Below are positions 26,994-35,119 of a stretch of 64,000 nucleotides of DNA, piece by piece (within the stretch, counting starts at the first letter, position 1; every line of letters begins with the position of its first letter). The translations under genes and the position numbers were made by a program. The stretch is from NCBI RefSeq assembly GCF_000473085.1, contig NZ_AXBA01000033.1:1-64000 (forward strand), read 5' to 3'. Origin of the DNA: Azorhizobium doebereinerae UFLA1-100. GTDB lineage: Bacteria; Pseudomonadota; Alphaproteobacteria; Rhizobiales; Xanthobacteraceae. The notes beneath the pieces are model-generated. The model worked only from the letters and a program-made list of their open reading frames with translations. It was not told the origin of the DNA and did no database searches.

Positions 26994-28652
26994 ATGGCTT
27001 CTCAGCTCAAGCACGTCGAAAGCACCAAGGCGCCCTTCCACCCGGCTTCCGTCGGCATGGACCTGCTGCACGAACCGAACCACAACAAGGGCACCGCCTT
27101 CAGCCGCGACGAGCGCAAGGCGCTGGGCCTCGAAGGGCTGCTGCCCCACGCCGTGGAATCCCTGGACCGTCAGGTTGAGCGCGTGCTCGCTCATCTGGAC
27201 GGCAAGATGGACGACCTCGAGCGCTACATCTATCTCATCGGCCTCGAGGACCGGAACGAGACCGTCTTCTACAAGACGATCATGTCCGACCCGAAGCGCT
27301 TCATCCCGATCTTGTATGATCCCACCGTCGCGGATGCCTGCCTGACCTTCGGCAACATGTATCGCCGCGCCCGCGGCATGTACATCACCCGGCACATGAA
27401 GGGCCGGATCGCCGAAGTGCTGCGCAACTGGCCGCAGAAGGACGTGCGCTTCATCTGCGTGTCCACCGGCGGCCGCATCCTCGGCCTGGGCGACATCGGC
27501 GCCAACGGCATGGGCATCCCGATCGGCAAGCTCCAGCTCTATACGGCCTGCGCCGCCGTGCCGCCCGACTGCCTGCTGCCGGTGCTGTTCGACATCGGCA
27601 CCACCAACGAGAGCCTGCGCGCCGACCCGTTCTACCTCGGCACCCGCGAGCCCCCGCTGGCCGAGGCCGAGCTGGACGAACTGACCGAGGAATTCATCAC
27701 CGCGGTGCAGGACGTGTTCCCGAACTGCTGCGTGCATTTCGAGGACTGGAAGGGCACGGACGCGATCCGCATGCTCGACCGCTACAAGGACCGCATCCTC
27801 ACCTATAACGACGACATCCAGGGCACCGCCAGCGTGGCGCTCGCCGGCATCGCCGCCGCCATGAACATCACCGGCGGCAAGCTCACCGACCAGCGCGTGC
27901 TGTTCCTCGGCGCCGGCTCGGCCGGCATCGGCATCTCCAAGCTCATCGTCGCCGAGATGGTGACCAAGGGCCTGACCGAGGCCGAAGCCCGCGCCCGCGT
28001 CTCGCTGTTCGACGTCAACGGCCTGATCGAATCCTCGCGCACCGACCTCACGGACGCCCAGAAGGTCTATGCCCACAAGGCCGGGGCCACGAAGGACTTC
28101 CTCAAGGTCGTCAACGACTTCAAGCCGACCGTCCTGATCGGCGTGAGCACCAAGCCGGGCGCGTTCAACCAGCAGGTCATCGAGGCCATGAGCCGCCTCA
28201 ATGAGCGGCCGGTCATCTTCGCCCTGTCCAACCCGACGACCAAGGCGGAATGCACCGCGGAGCAGGCCTACACCTGGTCCAAGGGCAAGGCCCTGTTCGC
28301 CGCCGGCGTCCAGTTCGACGACGTGGAGTTCGAGGGCAAGACCTATCGTCCGGGCCAGGCCAACAACTTCTACATCTACCCGGCGATCGGCCTTGCCACC
28401 TACGTGGCGCGTCCCAAGCGCCTGACCGACGAATGCTTCATCGTGGCGGCCCACGCCACGGCGGACCAGGTCGGCCCCGCGCTCTGCGCCAAGGGCATGC
28501 TCTATCCCAGCCAGGACCAGATCCTGGAGACGGAAGTCACCACCGCGACCCGCATCGCCGAATACATGTTCGATGCCGGTCTCGCCCAGGTGGAGCGTCC
28601 CCGCGACATCCGCGCCTGGATCGAGGGGCAGCTCTACAAGCCCCAGTACTGA
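26994..28652 (+). CDS. NAD(P)-dependent malic enzyme
   Basis: 552 residues. Oxidative decarboxylation of malate to pyruvate with formation of NADH or NADPH. It is the large MaeA-like type: YIYLIGLEDRNETVFYKTI, the signature region FEDWKGTDAIRMLDRYKDRILTYNDDIQGTASVALAGI (metal ligands Glu, Asp, Asp), then the dinucleotide fold FLGAGSAGIGISKLI and FALSNPTTKAECTAEQAY, and a C-terminal FIYP-like NNFYIYPAIGLATY. GAGSAG rather than a strongly basic motif leaves NAD versus NADP open, NAD more likely. ATG 26994 has GGAG six bases before it; two further ATGs at 26979 and 26988 are possible. It is driven by a sigma-54 promoter and followed by an antiporter gene. Confidence 0.93.
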   Translation: MASQLKHVESTKAPFHPASVGMDLLHEPNHNKGTAFSRDERKALGLEGLLPHAVESLDRQVERVLAHLDGKMDDLERYIYLIGLEDRNETVFYKTIMSDPKRFIPILYDPTVADACLTFGNMYRRARGMYITRHMKGRIAEVLRNWPQKDVRFICVSTGGRILGLGDIGANGMGIPIGKLQLYTACAAVPPDCLLPVLFDIGTTNESLRADPFYLGTREPPLAEAELDELTEEFITAVQDVFPNCCVHFEDWKGTDAIRMLDRYKDRILTYNDDIQGTASVALAGIAAAMNITGGKLTDQRVLFLGAGSAGIGISKLIVAEMVTKGLTEAEARARVSLFDVNGLIESSRTDLTDAQKVYAHKAGATKDFLKVVNDFKPTVLIGVSTKPGAFNQQVIEAMSRLNERPVIFALSNPTTKAECTAEQAYTWSKGKALFAAGVQFDDVEFEGKTYRPGQANNFYIYPAIGLATYVARPKRLTDECFIVAAHATADQVGPALCAKGMLYPSQDQILETEVTTATRIAEYMFDAGLAQVERPRDIRAWIEGQLYKPQY

Positions 28653-28705
28653 ACGCTTTCCCTCACACCCCCGGAACCCGCTGAGGGTTCGCAAGTCCTG
28701 AAGCG

Positions 28706-28731
28706 GCCGGGCCGGCTCGTGCCGGCCCGGC
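28706..28731 (+). other. Strong hairpin between malic enzyme and antiporter genes
   Basis: GCCGGGCCGGC-TCGT-GCCGGCCCGGC is a perfect 11-bp stem with a 4-base loop and no T run, ending 25 bases before the antiporter start. It could partly end transcription or protect the upstream message, setting unequal expression of the two genes. Confidence 0.55.
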
Positions 28732-28756
28732 TGCCGATGTTCACTGGAGACGTGTC

Positions 28757-30433
28757 ATGCACTCCGTCGTCGCAACCATCCAGAAGTACCCGGAGATCGC
28801 GATCTATCTCACGATCGCGGTCGGGTTCTGGATCGGCAATCTCAAGCTTGGAAATTTCAGCCTCGGCACCGTCACGAGCACGCTGCTCGCCGGGCTGCTG
28901 ATCGGCCAGGTCCACATCTCGCTGCCGGCCGTGCTGCAATCGACCTTCTTCGCGATGTTCCTGTTCGCCGTGGGTTACGCGGTCGGCCCGCAGTTCGTCC
29001 GCGCCCTGCGCAGCGATGGCCTGCCGCAAGTGGTGTTCGCCATCCTGGTGTGCATCTCCGGCCTCATCACCGCCATCGTCCTCGGCAAGCTGCTGGGCTA
29101 TGACGCGGCGCTCACCGCCGGCCTGCTCTCGGGCGGCTACACCAACTCCACCGTGCTCGGCGTCGCCACCGACCTGATCTCGCAGTCGGGCCTCGACCCG
29201 CAGCAGCTCAAGATGGCGCTGTCGCTGATGCCGGTGGCCTATGCGGTGACCTATCCGTTCGGCACGGCTGGCTCGGCCTGGATCCTCGCGACCCTCGCCC
29301 CCAAGATGCTGAAGTTCGACCTCGCCGAAGAGTGCGAAGCCTATGAGAAGGCCCATGGCAACGGCCTCAGCACCGGCCCCACCGCCTATCGCGAGTTCTC
29401 GGCCCGCGCGTTCCGCGTCACCAATCCGGAGCTGTTCGGCAAGACGGTCAAGGATATCGAGCGGCTGTTCAACCACGAGATCTTCGTCCGCCGCGTGCGC
29501 TGCGGCAGCGAGATCATCGATTGCAACGACGCCACGGTGATCCATGAGAACGAGATCGTCGCCTTCTCCGGCGGGCTCAGCGCGCTGCTGACCTATCAGG
29601 ACCGCTTCGGCGTCGAGATCAAGGACGTGCCGCTGCTGGACTTCTCCACCGAGCTGCTCGACCTCGTGGTGACCAACCGCGCCTATGTGAACAAGACCCT
29701 GGGCGAGATCCTCAAGACCCTGTTCGGCAAGCCCGGGCGCGGCGTGTTCCTCACCCAGTTCGTCCGCTCGGACCTGGTGATGCCGCTCAACAGCGAGATC
29801 ACCATCCAGCGCGGCGACGTGCTGACCATCCTCGGCGCCAAGCAGGACGTGGCGAAGATCGCCAAGGAGCTGGGCTACGCGGACCGGCCGCTGGAAAACT
29901 CCGACATGGCGTTCATGGGCTTCGGCATCGTGATCGGCAGCCTGCTCGGGGCCATCACCGTGCACGTGGCCGGCATCCCGCTGAGCTTCGGCACCTCGGT
30001 CGGCGCCATCGTCGCCGGCATCTTCTGCGGCTACCTGCGCTCCACCAAGCGCACCTTCGGCCGCATCCCCGGCCCGGCGCTGTGGGTGTTCACCAACGTG
30101 GGCCTCAACGGCTTCATCGCGGTGATCGGCCTCAACGCCGCCCCGGGCTTCGTGTCCGGCCTCCAGACCTACGGCCTCACCCTGTTCCTCGCCGGCACGG
30201 TGGTGACCATGGTGCCGCTGTTCGTCGGCCTGTTCCTCGGCCACTACGTGTTCAAGTTCAACCCGGCGATCATGCTCGGCGCCTGCGCCGGCGCGCGGTC
30301 CACCACGGCGGCGCTCGGGGCCTTGCAGGATGCCGGCCGCAGCAAGGTGCCGGCACTCGGCTACACCATCGGCTACGCGGTCTCCCGCCTGGTCATGGCG
30401 GTGCTGACCATCGTGCTGGTCAACGTCTTCTGA
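28757..30433 (+). CDS. AspT-family (aspartate:alanine/ SucE-type) carboxylate antiporter
   Basis: 558 residues. Two membrane halves (about 10-190 and 390-555, five to six segments each) flank two cytoplasmic RCK_C-type domains (about 215-375: FRVTNPELFGKTVKDIERLF..., LLDLVVTNRAYVNKTLGEI...). This is the AAEx layout of AspT, YidE/YbjL and the succinate exporter SucE. Family GGxxxN-like segments LSGGYTNSTVLGVA and the repeated ACAGARSTTAALGALQDAG are present in the two halves. By family knowledge it exchanges dicarboxylates or amino acids. Placed behind malic enzyme, it is well suited to export succinate or exchange malate; the substrate is not provable here. ACTGGAGAC precedes ATG 28757. Confidence 0.87.
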   Translation: MHSVVATIQKYPEIAIYLTIAVGFWIGNLKLGNFSLGTVTSTLLAGLLIGQVHISLPAVLQSTFFAMFLFAVGYAVGPQFVRALRSDGLPQVVFAILVCISGLITAIVLGKLLGYDAALTAGLLSGGYTNSTVLGVATDLISQSGLDPQQLKMALSLMPVAYAVTYPFGTAGSAWILATLAPKMLKFDLAEECEAYEKAHGNGLSTGPTAYREFSARAFRVTNPELFGKTVKDIERLFNHEIFVRRVRCGSEIIDCNDATVIHENEIVAFSGGLSALLTYQDRFGVEIKDVPLLDFSTELLDLVVTNRAYVNKTLGEILKTLFGKPGRGVFLTQFVRSDLVMPLNSEITIQRGDVLTILGAKQDVAKIAKELGYADRPLENSDMAFMGFGIVIGSLLGAITVHVAGIPLSFGTSVGAIVAGIFCGYLRSTKRTFGRIPGPALWVFTNVGLNGFIAVIGLNAAPGFVSGLQTYGLTLFLAGTVVTMVPLFVGLFLGHYVFKFNPAIMLGACAGARSTTAALGALQDAGRSKVPALGYTIGYAVSRLVMAVLTIVLVNVF

Positions 30434-30950
30434 CACCGGCCCCGGGGCGGCGGCACACCTCCCCACCTGCCCCCGCCAAAGGGCTGCGCCCCGGCCTCCC
30501 CGGAGCGCGGCCCTTCCCCCTGGCGGGCCGCCGCCCCGGAGCCGGGGACGGAGCGGCGGGATCGCTCAGCGCTCCCGCCGCTCCGCCGAAGCCTTCCACC
30601 CGCGACGCATGACACGACGTCCCGGCCCGGTGACGACCTTCCGCCACCGGGCCGGAGCGCGTTCCGGCCGGAGCGCCCGCGGCCCGCGGCCGAAGCGCCC
30701 CACCGCCCCTCCCCTGCCCTCTCCGTCCATGCGGACAGGGCCGCCGCACCGCCGGCCACCGGCCGCGCGGCCGGTCCCGCGCCACGGGCGGGTCGCATGC
30801 GGGCCTTGCGCGGATCCCCGCGCAGCGATGCCGTGCCGGTCATCGGGCCCCCGATCCGCCCTGAAGGGCTGCGCCTCTCCCCGGGGCGCAGCCCTTCGCG
30901 CTTGAAGAGGTGCGTGCGGGCGGCCACCTCCCCTCCCGCCGTGCGGACAC
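30434..30950. other. Long non-coding region rich in palindromes
   Basis: About 520 bases between convergent operons with no credible gene. CCGGGGCGGCGG (30442-30453) pairs perfectly with CCGCCGCCCCGG (30528-30539) around an inner imperfect stem, and GAAGGGCTGCGCC/GGCGCAGCCCTTC (30863-30897) is a perfect 13-bp hairpin. The word AAGGGCTGCGCC also occurs at 30479. These would form stable RNA structures at the end of the antiporter message. Confidence 0.5.
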
Positions 30951-30981
30951 AAAAAAGCGGAGCCTCCGGGGAGGCTCCGCT
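30951..30981 (-). terminator. Rho-independent terminator of the reductase operon
   Basis: On the minus strand GCGGAGCCTCC/GGAGGCTCCGC gives an 11-bp stem with a tight loop, followed by six T (A-run 30951-30956 on the plus strand), 28 bases after the NuoF-like stop. Confidence 0.88.
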
Positions 30982-31008
30982 GCGATGGGTCCGGCGAAGG
31001 GCGGGATG

Positions 31009-32274
31009 TCAGGCGGTTTCGGCGGGCGCCGGCTCCGCGACGCCATATTCGGCCGGGAAGGTGTGCAGCGAGCTCTCCACCACGGTCACCGCGCCGTCGA
31101 TCAGCCCGCACCGGCCGCTGCCGGGCAGGATGCGACAGAGGTTGCGCAGCGCGGCGATGTCGCCGGGGCCGGCGCGGCCGCTGTCCACGCGGTCCAGCAG
31201 CCGGGCCATCTGGAAGGTGCCGGCCTTGCACGAGGGGCACTGCCCGCATGAGCCGTTGGCGAAGAACTCGATATATTCCGCCACCTTGCGCACGATGCTG
31301 GTGCCCTCGGAGATGACGATCATCGCCCCTGTGCCGAGGCGCGAGCGGCGCAGCCGCACGGAATCGAAGTCCAGCGCCACGTCCAGATCGCGCGCCGTCA
31401 GCAGGGTGTTGGACGGGCCGCCGGTGAACACGCCCTTGAACGCCTTGCCCTCCAGCATCCCGCCGCCATGGACGAAGATCAGGTCATGCAGCGACGTGCC
31501 CATGGGCAGTTCGTAGAGGCCGGGCAGCAGCACGTCGCCGGAGAGCGAATAGAGCTTGGTGCCCGCCGCGTCGCCGACGCCGAGGCCGCGATACCACGCC
31601 GCGCCGTGGTGCAGGATATGCGGCACGTTGGCCAGGGTCTCGGTGTTGTTGATCAGCGTCGGCGCGCCGTGGCAGCCGCTCTCCGCCGGGAACGGCGGCT
31701 TGCGGCGGGGAAACGGGAAGCCGCCCTCCAGGCTGGAGATGACCGCCGTCTCCTCGCCGCCGATATAGCGCCCGGAGGTCGCCACCACGGCGATCTCCAG
31801 CGGCTTGCCGATCAGGCGCTCGATCCGGCGCACGGCTTCCGTGCCGGCCCATTGCTGGGCGGCGCGGCGCATCTGCGCACGGCCCTCCGCCTGGTGGGGA
31901 TTGATGTAGAGCACGACGCGGTTGGCGCGGATCGCCACCGCCGCGATCAGCGCGCCCTCGATCACCTGGTGCGGCGTCCAGCGCAGCAGGTGGCGATCCT
32001 TGAAGGTGCCCGGCTCGTCCTCATTGCCGTTGCAGACCACATACTTGTCGCCGTCCGGCGCCGGCGCGGCCGCGGCGGCCGCCCACTTGCGGTGGGTGGG
32101 AAAGCCCGCCCCGCCCATGCCGCGCAGGTCGGCGGCCTCCAGTGTGGCGATGATGGCGCCGGGGTCGGCGAGGGCCGCGTCGAGCCCCTGCCCGCCGCCG
32201 GCCGCGCGCCAGCCGTCGAGGTCCGCCCCCAGCTGGAAGGCGGGGTTCAGCAGAACCTGGTTGAGCGTGTTCAT
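31009..32274 (-). CDS. NuoF-like NADH-oxidising flavoprotein (FMN, 4Fe-4S)
   Basis: 421 residues of the NuoF/HoxF/FdsB 51-kDa family. Seen: FMN/NADH motif GMGGAGFPTHRKW (about 52-64), NGNEDEPGTFKDRHLL (about 83-98), INNTETLANVPHIL, and the C-terminal cluster ligands NGSCGQCPSCKAGT plus the later Cys in LRNLCRILPGS. It should take hydride from NADH onto FMN and pass single electrons to a 4Fe-4S cluster. Complex I partners NuoE and NuoG are not encoded here; instead it is the last gene of an operon with an iron-sulfur protein and a fumarate-reductase-like flavoprotein. It overlaps the 59-residue gene upstream by four bases (ATGA). Confidence 0.9.
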   Translation of the reverse strand: MNTLNQVLLNPAFQLGADLDGWRAAGGGQGLDAALADPGAIIATLEAADLRGMGGAGFPTHRKWAAAAAAPAPDGDKYVVCNGNEDEPGTFKDRHLLRWTPHQVIEGALIAAVAIRANRVVLYINPHQAEGRAQMRRAAQQWAGTEAVRRIERLIGKPLEIAVVATSGRYIGGEETAVISSLEGGFPFPRRKPPFPAESGCHGAPTLINNTETLANVPHILHHGAAWYRGLGVGDAAGTKLYSLSGDVLLPGLYELPMGTSLHDLIFVHGGGMLEGKAFKGVFTGGPSNTLLTARDLDVALDFDSVRLRRSRLGTGAMIVISEGTSIVRKVAEYIEFFANGSCGQCPSCKAGTFQMARLLDRVDSGRAGPGDIAALRNLCRILPGSGRCGLIDGAVTVVESSLHTFPAEYGVAEPAPAETA

Positions 32275-32450
32275 GTCTCTCCCCTTCTGTGGGCCTCATC
32301 GGCAATGGGCGCCCCGGCCGGTGGCCGGCGCGCCGCGCCCTTGAGGGTGGGATGCGGCAAGGGCAACCGGCGCAGGACCGGCGGTCCCGCCCGGTGCGGC
32401 TGGTCGACCTTCAGCGGCCGCCAGCGGAGCGCGCGGGTCAGCAGGCTCAT
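32271..32450 (-). CDS. Small (59-residue) basic protein, coupled to both neighbours
   Basis: A short frame, MSLLTRALRWRPLKVDQ..., fits exactly between the flavoprotein and the NuoF-like gene, with ATGA overlaps of four bases at each end (32447-32450 and 32271-32274). Such exact overlaps are hard to explain by chance and indicate a real, translationally coupled gene. The product is rich in Arg and Pro (RALRWRPLKVDQPHRAGPPV, RRPPAGAP), without Cys, membrane segment or recognisable domain. It may be a linker or assembly subunit of the reductase complex; this is inference from position only. Confidence 0.65.
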   Translation of the reverse strand: MSLLTRALRWRPLKVDQPHRAGPPVLRRLPLPHPTLKGAARRPPAGAPIADEAHRRGET

Positions 32451-34057
32451 GCCGCCGCCGTCCGGCGCAGGTGGAAATTGCCGTAGCTGGGATAGAGCAG
32501 CGGCGCGCGCACGTCAGCGGGAAGCTCGGCCTGCGCCAGCGCCCGCCGCCAGCGGTGGACATGGTTGATGCCGCCGCGCCCGGCCTGGCGCTGGCCGAGG
32601 CTCTCGGCCGCCCGCGTGCCGGCCCGCCGGCCGAAGCTGATGATGTCCAGCAGCGCATTGCCCATCAGGCGGTTGCGGCCATGGATGCCGCCGGAGACCT
32701 CGCCGGCGCAGAGCAGGCCCGGCACCGAGGTGGCGCCGTCGCCGTCGATCATCACCCCGCCGTTCTGGTAGTGCAGCGTGGGATAGACCAGGAACGGCTC
32801 TTGGCGCGGATCGAGGCCGCACTTGGCGGCGAGATGGCCGAGCGAGACGAGGCGGGTCTCCAGGATGTCCGGGTCCGCCGCCACCAGGGCGCGCGCGTCG
32901 AGGAACACCCCGGTCTGCCCGTCGCGCGCGATGCCGCGCCCCTCCGCGCATTCGCGGAGGATGGCGGCGGCCACCACGTCGCGCGGCTTCAGCTCGTCGA
33001 CAAAGCGCTCGCCGAGACCGTTGAGCAAGTGCGCACCCGCGGAGCGGGCGGATTCGGAGATCAGCCCGCCCGCCAGGTGCCGGGGATGGGCGACGCCGGT
33101 GGGGTGATACTGGAAGGAATCCAGGTCGCACATGCGCGCGCCCAGCCGATAGGCCAGCACCAGCCCGTCGGCGGTGGCGCCGTAATGGTTGGAGGTGGGA
33201 AAGCCCTGCAGGTGCAGGCGGCCGCTGCCGCCGGTGGCGAGGACCACCGCCCTGGCGCGCACCAGCACGAAGCTGCGCCGCTCCAGATCGTACAGGATCG
33301 CCCCGGCGCAGCTGCCGTCGTCATGGGACAGCAGTTCCACCGCCGGGCAGCGGTTGAGCTGCTCGATGCCGCGCTGCAATTCCACCGCCTCGCGCAGCAC
33401 GCGCATCATCTCCAGGCCGGTGAAGTCGCGGTGGCACAGGATGCGCGACGCGGTGGTGCCGCCCGCCTTCTTGCGCAGCAGGGTGGAGCCGAGCGCCTTG
33501 TCCTCGGCGAGGTCGAAGGCCATGCCGAGGTCGATCAGCCAGCGGATCACCTCCGGCGCGTCGGACACCATCTGGGCGATGAGGGCGCGGTCGCCCTCGT
33601 TGTGGCCGCCGCGCAGAGTGTCCTCATAATGCCGTTGCAGGCTGTCGTCGGCGCCGACGGCGGCCTGGATGCCGCCCTCGGCCATCACCGTGTTGCTGTC
33701 GCCGATGCGCAGCTTGGTGGCGATGATGACGCGCGCGCCGCGCATCGCCGCCGTGACCGCCGCCGCCGCGCCCGCGCCGCCGCCGCCGATCACCAGCACG
33801 TCGGTGGCGAGCGGCTCGGCGCCGGCGAGATCGAGATCGTCGATCAGCGCGTTGCTTTCCAGCAGCCCGGCCAGCGCCGGATGGCAGGGCGCGCCGGCAT
33901 TGGCGCCGATCCGCAGCGACACGCGGGCCTTGGCGCCGTAGTCCGGGTGGAAGCGCTCCAGCAGGTCGTTGACCGCGAGCCCGTCGGCCCGCATCGGCGC
34001 GTCCGCGCCGGGACGCAGCGCCTGGAGCGCCTGCGCATGGGAAATCATCGAGGTCAT
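32447..34057 (-). CDS. Fumarate reductase/succinate dehydrogenase-type flavoprotein (SdhA/FrdA-like, non-covalent FAD)
   Basis: 536 residues. FAD motif DVLVIGGGGAGAAAAVTAAMRGARV (about 86-110), substrate-site residues of the family in place: His318 in QYHPTG, Glu335 in ISESARSAG, Arg359 in KPRDVVAAA and His429 in LHYQNGG; FAD-binding AGEVSGGIHGRNRLMGNALLD near 455. The His that binds FAD covalently in SdhA/FrdA (SHTVAAEGG) is Asn122 here (SNTVMAEGG). E. coli FrdA variants lacking that His keep fumarate reduction but lose succinate oxidation, so reduction is favoured. An 85-residue N-terminal extension precedes the FAD fold. It lies four bases after the iron-sulfur gene and overlaps the small gene downstream. 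L-aspartate oxidase-like activity is an alternative. Confidence 0.88.
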   Translation of the reverse strand: MTSMISHAQALQALRPGADAPMRADGLAVNDLLERFHPDYGAKARVSLRIGANAGAPCHPALAGLLESNALIDDLDLAGAEPLATDVLVIGGGGAGAAAAVTAAMRGARVIIATKLRIGDSNTVMAEGGIQAAVGADDSLQRHYEDTLRGGHNEGDRALIAQMVSDAPEVIRWLIDLGMAFDLAEDKALGSTLLRKKAGGTTASRILCHRDFTGLEMMRVLREAVELQRGIEQLNRCPAVELLSHDDGSCAGAILYDLERRSFVLVRARAVVLATGGSGRLHLQGFPTSNHYGATADGLVLAYRLGARMCDLDSFQYHPTGVAHPRHLAGGLISESARSAGAHLLNGLGERFVDELKPRDVVAAAILRECAEGRGIARDGQTGVFLDARALVAADPDILETRLVSLGHLAAKCGLDPRQEPFLVYPTLHYQNGGVMIDGDGATSVPGLLCAGEVSGGIHGRNRLMGNALLDIISFGRRAGTRAAESLGQRQAGRGGINHVHRWRRALAQAELPADVRAPLLYPSYGNFHLRRTAAA

Positions 34058-34061
34058 GGTG

Positions 34062-34745
34062 TCACCTGTCCTGGGCCGGCGCGGCGAGGCGGGGGGCGGC
34101 GGTCGCGGTCTCCACCCTGGGCAGGGTGACGTTGACGCTCATCTCGCCGCTGGCGACCTCGCGCAGGCGGCGCATGAGGTCGATCGGGCGGAGCGTGAGG
34201 GCCGCCACGGAGCGCCGCACGAACAGGCCGAGGTGATTGGGGCGGATATTCTCGGGGCAGGCCAGCGTGCACAGATTGCACATGACGCACTGGTCGAAGA
34301 CGGCGGCGGCGGCGGCGATGTCGCCGGCGACCGAGAAGGCCACGCCGCTCTGCACCGGAAGCCCCTTAGGGCAGGCCCGATCGCAGCCGCTGCAATGGCG
34401 GCAATGCTCGGCCTCGGGGAAGACGGCGCGGATCTGGTCGAGCATCCCCCAGCTGTCATGAAGGTCCTTGAGATCATAATGGTGCACGTGCGCCGGCAGG
34501 AAATAGTCGATGAAGCTGACCTGCATGCCGGGTTCCACGCGGGTCTCGCAGGCGAGCAGGGTCGAGACCTGCCGTTCGCCGTCCTTGCGCACCATGCAGC
34601 GGCAGGAGCCGCACACGCCCTGGCCCATGCAGCCCACGTTCGCCGTCAGTTCGGCGCCGCTTTGGGCATAGGCCTGGAGGATGGAGACCGTCGGGTCGGC
34701 CGCGATCTCGCGGCCATCGATGGTCAGATGGACTGTCTCGCTCAC
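34062..34745 (-). CDS. Iron-sulfur subunit with 2Fe-2S and two 4Fe-4S motifs (SdhB/FrdB-like)
   Basis: 227 residues. N-terminal ferredoxin fold with 2Fe-2S ligands in NVGCMGQGVCGSCRC and a following Cys (LLACETR), then CRHCSGCDRACPKG and CVMCNLCTLACPENI, both complete four-Cys sets. SdhB/FrdB usually have one 4Fe-4S and one 3Fe-4S site; here both look like 4Fe-4S. There is no membrane anchor subunit in the operon. The start is GTG 34745 (VSETVHLTIDGREI), first gene of the operon, about 120 bases after a sigma-54 promoter. It probably wires the NuoF-like subunit to the flavoprotein. Confidence 0.88.
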   Translation of the reverse strand: MSETVHLTIDGREIAADPTVSILQAYAQSGAELTANVGCMGQGVCGSCRCMVRKDGERQVSTLLACETRVEPGMQVSFIDYFLPAHVHHYDLKDLHDSWGMLDQIRAVFPEAEHCRHCSGCDRACPKGLPVQSGVAFSVAGDIAAAAAVFDQCVMCNLCTLACPENIRPNHLGLFVRRSVAALTLRPIDLMRRLREVASGEMSVNVTLPRVETATAAPRLAAPAQDR

Positions 34746-34865
34746 TCTGGTCTTCCTTCGCGAAAACGCGCGGCGGCTCCGAGGCATCAGGCGACGGATC
34801 GGCCGCGGGACCGGAGCCGGCGGCCCGGGAAGGGGCGCTCCAGCCGCAAACGACGGATCAGGATC

Positions 34866-34882
34866 AGCAAGCCGCGTGCCAG
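34866..34882 (-). promoter_or_regulatory. Sigma-54 promoter of the reductase operon
   Basis: Read on the minus strand: CTGGCACG-CGGC-TTGCT, a full match to YTGGCACG-N4-TTGCW. It points at the iron-sulfur subunit gene, whose GTG start is about 120 bases downstream. Confidence 0.88.
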
Positions 34883-34986
34883 CCCGCCGCCGACGTGCAA
34901 AAGGCCGCGCCACAACGTTTCCCCAGCCCCCGCCCCGGCGCGCATCGACGGATTTCCGTCCCTGGCCGGGCCGGCCGTCCGGCGGG

Positions 34987-35017
34987 CCGAACGCGGCCGG
35001 GCCGCGACCGCGTTCGG
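34987..35017. promoter_or_regulatory. Shared upstream activating palindrome between two sigma-54 promoters
   Basis: CCGAACGCGG-N11-CCGCGTTCGG, perfect 10-bp arms, centre at 35002. The centre is 118-120 bases from the -24 element of each divergent promoter (34882 and 35120), so one activator site can serve both. The right half plus its flank (CGTTCGG-A-TTTCCGGA) resembles the palindrome 125 bases upstream of the malic enzyme promoter. Confidence 0.68.
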
Positions 35018-35081
35018 ATTTCCGGACGCCGCCGGCGGCCATTATTCGGCAAACCGGCGACGGCTTCGATTGAAGAGAATT

Positions 35082-35106
35082 TTATCGTTTAATTTCAAAA
35101 TGATAA
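35082..35106. promoter_or_regulatory. AT-rich dyad near the AEC promoter
   Basis: TTATCGTTT-N6-AAAATGATAA, an imperfect inverted repeat in an AT-rich stretch 14-38 bases upstream of the -24 element. TTATCATTTATTATC lies at the same relative place before the malic enzyme promoter (26857-26871). It could bind an accessory protein such as IHF or the nearby LysR regulator. Confidence 0.4.
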
Positions 35107-35119
35107 CTCGCATACCCCG

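Noticed and set aside
30434-30950. CRISPR array or repeat region in the GC-rich spacer
   Set aside because: Repeated words occur only two or three times with irregular spacing, and they form hairpins, not a repeat-spacer pattern; no cas genes.
34746-35042. Extension of the iron-sulfur subunit by 99 codons upstream of GTG 34745
   Set aside because: The extension covers the sigma-54 promoter and activator palindrome and is low-complexity Arg/Pro/Gly sequence.
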